From positions 373,796 through 437,795 of the forward strand of contig LSRX01000057.1 in assembly GCA_001939145.1 (NCBI GenBank): 64,000 bases of DNA, read 5' to 3'. This document shows, piece by piece, positions 59,966-64,000 of this stretch. A model generated the notes under the pieces. That model did not search any database, had not been told where the DNA came from, and saw nothing but the letters and a program-made list of their open reading frames with translations. Positions within the stretch are counted from its first letter, which is position 1. Every line of letters starts with the position of its first letter. A program made the position numbers and the translations under genes. Origin of the DNA: Symbiodinium microadriaticum. Lineage: Eukaryota > Sar > Dinophyceae > Suessiales > Symbiodiniaceae.

Positions 59966-60119
59966 CACTCTTGAGTAGATTACAAGCTGTTGAACCGACA
60001 TACATGGTTTGACGATTTTTGTCTTAATGTCATGGGACCCTCTGGCTGGGTGGGTTGGTGTTACATCACAACCGTACCTACAACTCTACTAAAGCCCTGC
60101 CCGATCCGGAGCTGCTGAA

Positions 60120-60255
60120 CTCTGCACCCTAAACCCTCAGCCCTAAACTTAAACCCCTGAGCCCTGAACCCTAAACCCTGAACCCTAAGCCCTGAGCCCT
60201 GGACCCTGAACCCCAATCCCTGGACCCTAAACCCCAATCCCTGGAGCCTTAAACC
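60120..60255 (-). repeat. CCCTAAA/CCCTGAA array
   Basis: C-rich units, no exon inside. Confidence 0.9.
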
Positions 60256-60314
60256 TAGTATATACTTAGCCCATCAGAATGAGCCCAGGAGTCTCGTTTC
60301 TGCACTTATTCTAC

Positions 60315-60475
60315 ACGGTTTAGGGTTTAAGGTTTAGGGTTTAGGGTTTAGGGTCTATAGGGTTTAGGGTTTGGGGTTGTCTGGGGTTTAGGGGTAAAGG
60401 TTTGGGGCCTAGGGTTTAGGGTGTAGGGTCTTCGGTTAAAGGTTTAGGGTTGAGGGTCTCGGGTTTAGGGTTTCT
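60315..60475 (+). repeat. TTTAGGG array (G-rich on +)
   Basis: Part of it (60298 to 60391) is repeated after the N at 61207. Confidence 0.9.
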
Positions 60476-60651
60476 GGTTATGCCTCACCTCTTGCCCAAG
60501 AAGCTGACCTTTTTTCTGGGTGCCAGCTTATTTCTTAGGGCATTTCCGTGAAAGGCAGGGTTTGTTCAAATCTACTTCCCCTTACAAGGGCAGGTTCTTT
60601 GCCCAAACCCTATACCCTAAACCCGAAACCCTAAGAACCGCGTGGGCCCAG

Positions 60652-60703
60652 GCCCTCATGGAGAAAGTCCGGCCGAAGCTGGAGGAGGCAGTTCAACTTT
60701 GGG
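60652..60703 (+). CDS. Candidate exon (ALMEKVRPKLEEAVQLW)
   Basis: gggcccag, ALMEKVRPKLEEAVQLW plus one base (52 nt), donor GTTTGC. Strong amphipathic helix with C-rich left and G-rich right flanks. Confidence 0.65.
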
Positions 60704-60820
60704 GTTTGCATGTTTTGGGGGTTTCGGGCTCTCTAGTCTAATGTGGTGGCTCGTTTAGTGGACCCCCCCCCCCGACCAAAACTTTTGGCTTGAATAATCT
60801 GGAACCGGGGGCGCCTCTGG

Positions 60821-60972
60821 GTGGGCTGGCTCAGGATGTGGGTAATTAATTACCTTTGATTAAGTTAGAAGGGAATTGTGGGGGCCGAGGGGTTTGGGGG
60901 CTGGCTCAGGATCTGGGTACCTTTGATTAAGTTAGAAGGGAATTGTGGGGGCCGAGGGGTTTGGGGGCTAAT
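60821..60972 (+). repeat. About 75-bp tandem duplication
   Basis: GGCTGGCTCAGGAT to GAGGGGTTTGGGG occurs twice; the first copy has an extra AATTAATTA. Confidence 0.9.
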
Positions 60973-61206
60973 TACTAAAGTTGTGTATGTTTCGGGAGGT
61001 TTGGGGTGGTTGCTAATTAGTTAAGAATCAGTTTAATTAGTAATTACTAATTAATTCTTAGTATTAAACAAGGAAGAAAGCCCTTAGTTACCCCAAAACC
61101 TCGAACCCGCCGAGCCTCAGGCCTAATTATTTATTAAACTTAGAGCAAAAGCGCCAAAATAAGGTCTATTTAGTAGATAGGCCTTAGGCTACTAGTAGCA
61201 AATAAA

Positions 61207-61301
61207 NTTCTGCACTTATTCTACACGGTTTAGGGTTTAAGGTTTAGGGTTTAGGGTTTAGGGTCTATAGGGTTTAGGGTTTGGGGTTGTCTGGGGTTTA
61301 G
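61207..61301. other. Single N and 94-bp copied contig end
   Basis: 61208 to 61301 repeats 60298 to 60391. Confidence 0.85.
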
Positions 61302-61711
61302 CCGGGCATTTTTTTGGTCCCGGCTTGAATAAGGAAAAAAACGCATTAAAGAGGGTCATAATATTAAAAGAGCCGCCACATTAAGGGATTTGGGATGGTC
61401 TGGGGGTTGAGGGTTTAAGGTTTCGGGTTTAGGGAAAGTTCCGTCCAGGGTTTCCACGTTTTGGGTCTCTGTCTCTGTTTGGATCCCCAGGTAGATCCTA
61501 AATCCTAGAGCCTGAAACCCAAACCCTAAACTCTGAAACCCCCGAAGCCCCGAACCCTAAGCCATGAGTTCTAAGCTGGAAACCGCAAAATTTCTTTCCT
61601 CTACAGTGTGTAGGGTCTCTTCCTAGGTCTCCCAGTCAGCCCATTTTCCTTTCAGGTTTCAACCAAAAAAGGCACCCAAGACCAAAAAGGGATGCATGTT
61701 TCATCCTAGGG

Positions 61712-61808
61712 CACCCTTGGGGACCAACAAACCAACCGTTTTATGAATTCTACCCTCTAATGAAGGGGTCATAACCTACGAATTTGGTAGGGTTTGGGGG
61801 TCACAGGG
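61712..61808 (+). mobile_element. MITE-like family E, copy 10
   Basis: ACCCTTGGGGACCAACAAAC left, GTTTGGGGGTCACAGGG right. Confidence 0.7.
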
Positions 61809-61827
61809 TGGGCATCCTACTTCAGGG

Positions 61828-61930
61828 TTAGTAGCTGAATGAGTACACGTTAAACTTCTTTGGATAGTACGATCCCCTCTAGAGCTGAAAGTGTACACTT
61901 TTTTTTGTGCTTCTGAACTCAGCAACTAAT
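61828..61930. mobile_element. MITE-like family C, copy 9
   Basis: TTAGTAGCTGAATGAG to CTCAGCAACTAA, 27 bp before an exon acceptor. Confidence 0.8.
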
Positions 61931-61957
61931 TTAGGGGTACAGACATCCCCGGCACAG

Positions 61958-62038
61958 GTGATTCCTCAAGCGGAGGCTTTGTTGGAAGCTGGCATCACCA
62001 GCGAAACAGCCGAGGCAGAGGATGTTCCAGGAACGATC
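61958..62038 (+). CDS. Candidate 81-nt exon
   Basis: cccggcacag, 27 codons in phase 0 at both ends (VIPQAEALLEAGITSETAEA then EDVPGTI), donor GTTTTT. Acidic helix; G-rich array follows. Confidence 0.65.
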
Positions 62039-62044
62039 GTTTTT

Positions 62045-62135
62045 CAGGGGTTTAGGGTTTAGGGGTTTGGGTTTGGGTTTAGGGTTTAGGGGTTTAGGGG
62101 TTTAGGGTTTAGGGGTTTAGGCTTTAGGCTTTAGG
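62045..62135 (+). repeat. TTTAGGGG array (G-rich on +)
   Basis: Octamers and heptamers following an exon. Confidence 0.95.
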
Positions 62136-62138
62136 GTC

Positions 62139-62252
62139 GAACCCCAGAAAGTTGGAACATGGAGTTAGGATGCTTTTCTGCTGGGATTCCCTCTACTCTA
62201 CGTGAGGGGCATGAGGGGAATGCTGTTCCGACTTTCTGCCTTCTACTTTAGG
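62139..62252. mobile_element. MITE-like family L, copy 3
   Basis: CCCAGAAAGTTGGAACA to TGTTCCGACTTTCTG: the best-preserved copy. Confidence 0.8.
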
Positions 62253-62411
62253 GTTAGGACACCTCGTTCGGGGACCCAAAATGAGTCTACCAACCCTAAA
62301 CCCTAAACTCTAAACTCTAACCCTGGGATGTGCGGGATTCGGTGGGCGGGGCTCGATTCATCCTCTCGCGACTGTTGCCTTAGACCCCATTCCCCAATTT
62401 TCCAAAACACC

Positions 62412-62503
62412 AACCTGGGGATCCGAAAACCTACCGTTTTATGGCTTCTACCCTCTAGTTAAGGGGTCATAACCTACTATTTTGTAGGGTTTGGGGTCAC
62501 AGG
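62412..62503 (+). mobile_element. MITE-like family E, copy 11
   Basis: ACCTGGGGATCCGAAAACC to GGTTTGGGGTCACAGG, 19 bp before an exon. Confidence 0.8.
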
Positions 62504-62522
62504 AAAACCCTAAGCGCTACAG

Positions 62523-62571
62523 GATGCCTCCTGTCAGGATCACGCACATGCCTGGAGTGCGACTTCAGGAC
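62523..62571 (+). CDS. Candidate exon (DASCQDHAHAWSATSG)
   Basis: gcgctacag, DASCQDHAHAWSATSG plus one base, GTTGGG. His and Cys content is atypical. An overlapping frame (MPPVRITHMPGVRLQDVG) is also open. Confidence 0.4.
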
Positions 62572-62889
62572 GTTGGGGGTTACCATCTGAACAGAGGTAC
62601 CCGGAGAGCCCGAGATACTCCTGCATTAAGGAATAAGATCTTGATGGTAGTAGTGCGAGGCTCCCTAGAACTTAAGATACCCTAAACCCTAGACCCTAAA
62701 CCCTGTTTTGTTTACATTCGGATTCCATAGGCTCGTGTGTGTTCGGGGTCCCCAGGTTTGGAGGTTCCCGGCCGGGAGAGACTTCAAGACCCCTCCGTTG
62801 AATACTGCGTAATTTAGGGTTTAGGATTTAGGGTCCATCTATTCTTTAGGTAGATTCCTTGCTTCAGAGTTTGTTCTAGTCCCTGGGAG

Positions 62890-63000
62890 AAATCCGAAAC
62901 TCTCGACCCTAATCCCTAAACCCTAAACCCCTAAACCCTGAACCCTGAACCCTAAACCCTAAACTTTAGCCCTAAACCTTTGACCCTAAGCCCTAAACTC
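62890..63000 (-). repeat. CCCTAAA array (C-rich on +)
   Basis: Ends about 25 bp before the next exon. Confidence 0.9.
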
Positions 63001-63025
63001 TGAACTCCTGCTCCAATGAATCCAG

Positions 63026-63077
63026 GCGTTGATCAACTCCGAAAAGGCGATGCAAGAGCTCTACGAGGCGCGCATGG
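63026..63077 (+). CDS. Candidate exon (ALINSEKAMQELYEARM)
   Basis: aatccag, ALINSEKAMQELYEARM plus one base (52 nt), telomeric donor GTTTAG. Strong helix, classic C-rich left and G-rich right flanks. Its end phase fits the next exon. Confidence 0.65.
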
Positions 63078-63235
63078 GTTTAGGGTTTTAGGGTTCAGGG
63101 TTTTAGGGTTTAGGGGATTAGGGCTTAGGGGGTTTAGGGCTTTAGGGTTTAGGGGTTTAAGGGGATTAGGGCTTAGGGGTTTAGGGGTTTAAGGGGTTTA
63201 GGGGTTTAGGGGTTTAGGGGTGTAGGGTTCGGGGC
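63078..63235 (+). repeat. TTTAGGG/TTTAGGGG array (G-rich on +)
   Basis: Starts inside the donor of the preceding exon. Confidence 0.95.
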
Positions 63236-63402
63236 TGGAAGGTGGTTGGTTAGCTGTGTTTCATGTCAGCGATGTGATGGGTATACTCATCCGTCCATCC
63301 CACCCATGCAGCCGTCGCACCACAAGGAGGGAGAGGTCGATTTGGGTTTGTGAAGCAGGCTTCAGGGTCTATATGCTTTCGGACCTTCCCCTAGAACATT
63401 TT

Positions 63403-63499
63403 CAGGTGGGTAGATACCGTGATAGGAGCCCTATAGAAGGTCTACATACCTTATAGAAGCCTTATAGAAGCCTTAAATATACCCTAAACTCCCCACCTG
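63403..63499. mobile_element. MITE-like family O, copy 2
   Basis: CAGGTGGGTAGATACCG to CTCCCCACCTG. Ends about 20 bp before an exon acceptor. Confidence 0.7.
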
Positions 63500-63522
63500 T
63501 AGTTTCCTTTAACTTCCTGCAG

Positions 63523-63585
63523 CCGATAGCTCGGTGCAGGCGATCGTCGACATGCGGAATCAGCTGGCGAAGGAGAGCTTACAGA
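63523..63585 (+). CDS. Candidate 63-nt exon
   Basis: acttcctgcag, two bases, DSSVQAIVDMRNQLAKESLQ, one base, GTGATT donor. Coiled-coil-like; phase-compatible with the exon at 63026. Confidence 0.65.
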
Positions 63586-64000
63586 GTGATTGTCCCAAGC
63601 CATGTTAGGGTTTAGGGATGGGGTTTCGGGATATGTTTTTTGTGTGTTAGGGTTCGGATGCGTCGTTTGGGGTTGAGAGTTGAGGGTTGAGGGTTTGATC
63701 TAATTAATTGGTTTATTATTATTTTATCTTGTAATCTCTGATCTGACATACTATGACATACCCTTGCCCCCCTTTCAACATTTTCTGAAAATCTCGCTGT
63801 AAGACTATACCCCGACATCCTCGCAACCTCAAGCCCTGAAGTGTAAGTAACTTAACCCTAAATCCTAAACCCCTTAAAACGCCTAAACCGGAGTCAGGAC
63901 GCCAAGCGAAACTTATAATGGCCCCACTAGCCGCTTAGAGCGTTTAGGGACGTTAGGGTTTAGCAGTTGCGGGCCGCGGGTTTATGACAGTTGAGGATTT

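Noticed and set aside
1..64000. A chromosome-end telomere
   Set aside because: The TTTAGGG tracts are short, degenerate, in both orientations and spread through the whole window, so they are interstitial.

Overview
The window is eukaryotic nuclear DNA from an organism whose telomere motif is almost certainly TTTAGGG. Perfect and degenerate TTTAGGG/CCCTAAA tracts are scattered across the whole 64 kb, in both orientations. There are no bacterial-type operons, no rRNA and no tRNA I can support. The motif, the intron density and the abundance of small hairpin elements fit an alveolate alga (a chromerid such as Chromera, or a dinoflagellate) best. That assignment is inference, because plants and green algae share the motif. 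Almost every long open frame runs through CCCTAAA repeats (peptides full of LNPKP/LGFRV) and is not a gene. The sequence is assembled: one 43-base N gap and eight single-N joins, most flanked by copied contig ends. COUNTING BY REGION: the clearest coding signal is about 65 short candidate exons of roughly 30 to 130 nt, nearly all on the + strand. They usually start after a cag (or other AG) acceptor, end before a GT donor, and stay open in one GC-rich-third-position frame. Most encode Ala/Glu/Lys/Leu-rich amphipathic helix segments (for example KAEDAVKIL, IKKASDAVTTL, ALMEKVRPKLEEAVQL). I read them as pieces of one or a few very large intron-rich genes for alpha-helical or coiled-coil proteins. 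Reading phases do not chain without breaks, so some exons are missing, mis-bounded or from other genes. LAYOUT: 1 to 3.3 kb holds a duplicated contig end; 3.3 to 28.4 kb holds exons, telomere-like tracts and hairpin elements; 28.6 to 31.2 kb is an island almost free of telomere-like repeat; 31.5 to 49.4 kb returns to exons, with two minus-strand exons at 41.1 and 41.9 kb resembling helices S1 and S2 of a voltage-gated cation channel; 49.5 to 52.2 kb is a (GTCTA)n satellite; 52.2 to 64 kb has further exons, a decayed LINE reverse transcriptase and more hairpin elements. HOW IT FITS TOGETHER: around many exons the repeat strand switches, with CCCTAAA on the left and TTTAGGG on the right. Introns therefore begin G-rich and end C-rich and could fold into long stems; the G-rich strand also supplies GTTTAG donors, while CCCTAAA contains no AG. 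Between these lie at least fifteen families of 75 to 125 bp inverted-repeat (MITE-like) elements. All exon boundaries are read by eye; none is supported by transcripts or database search.
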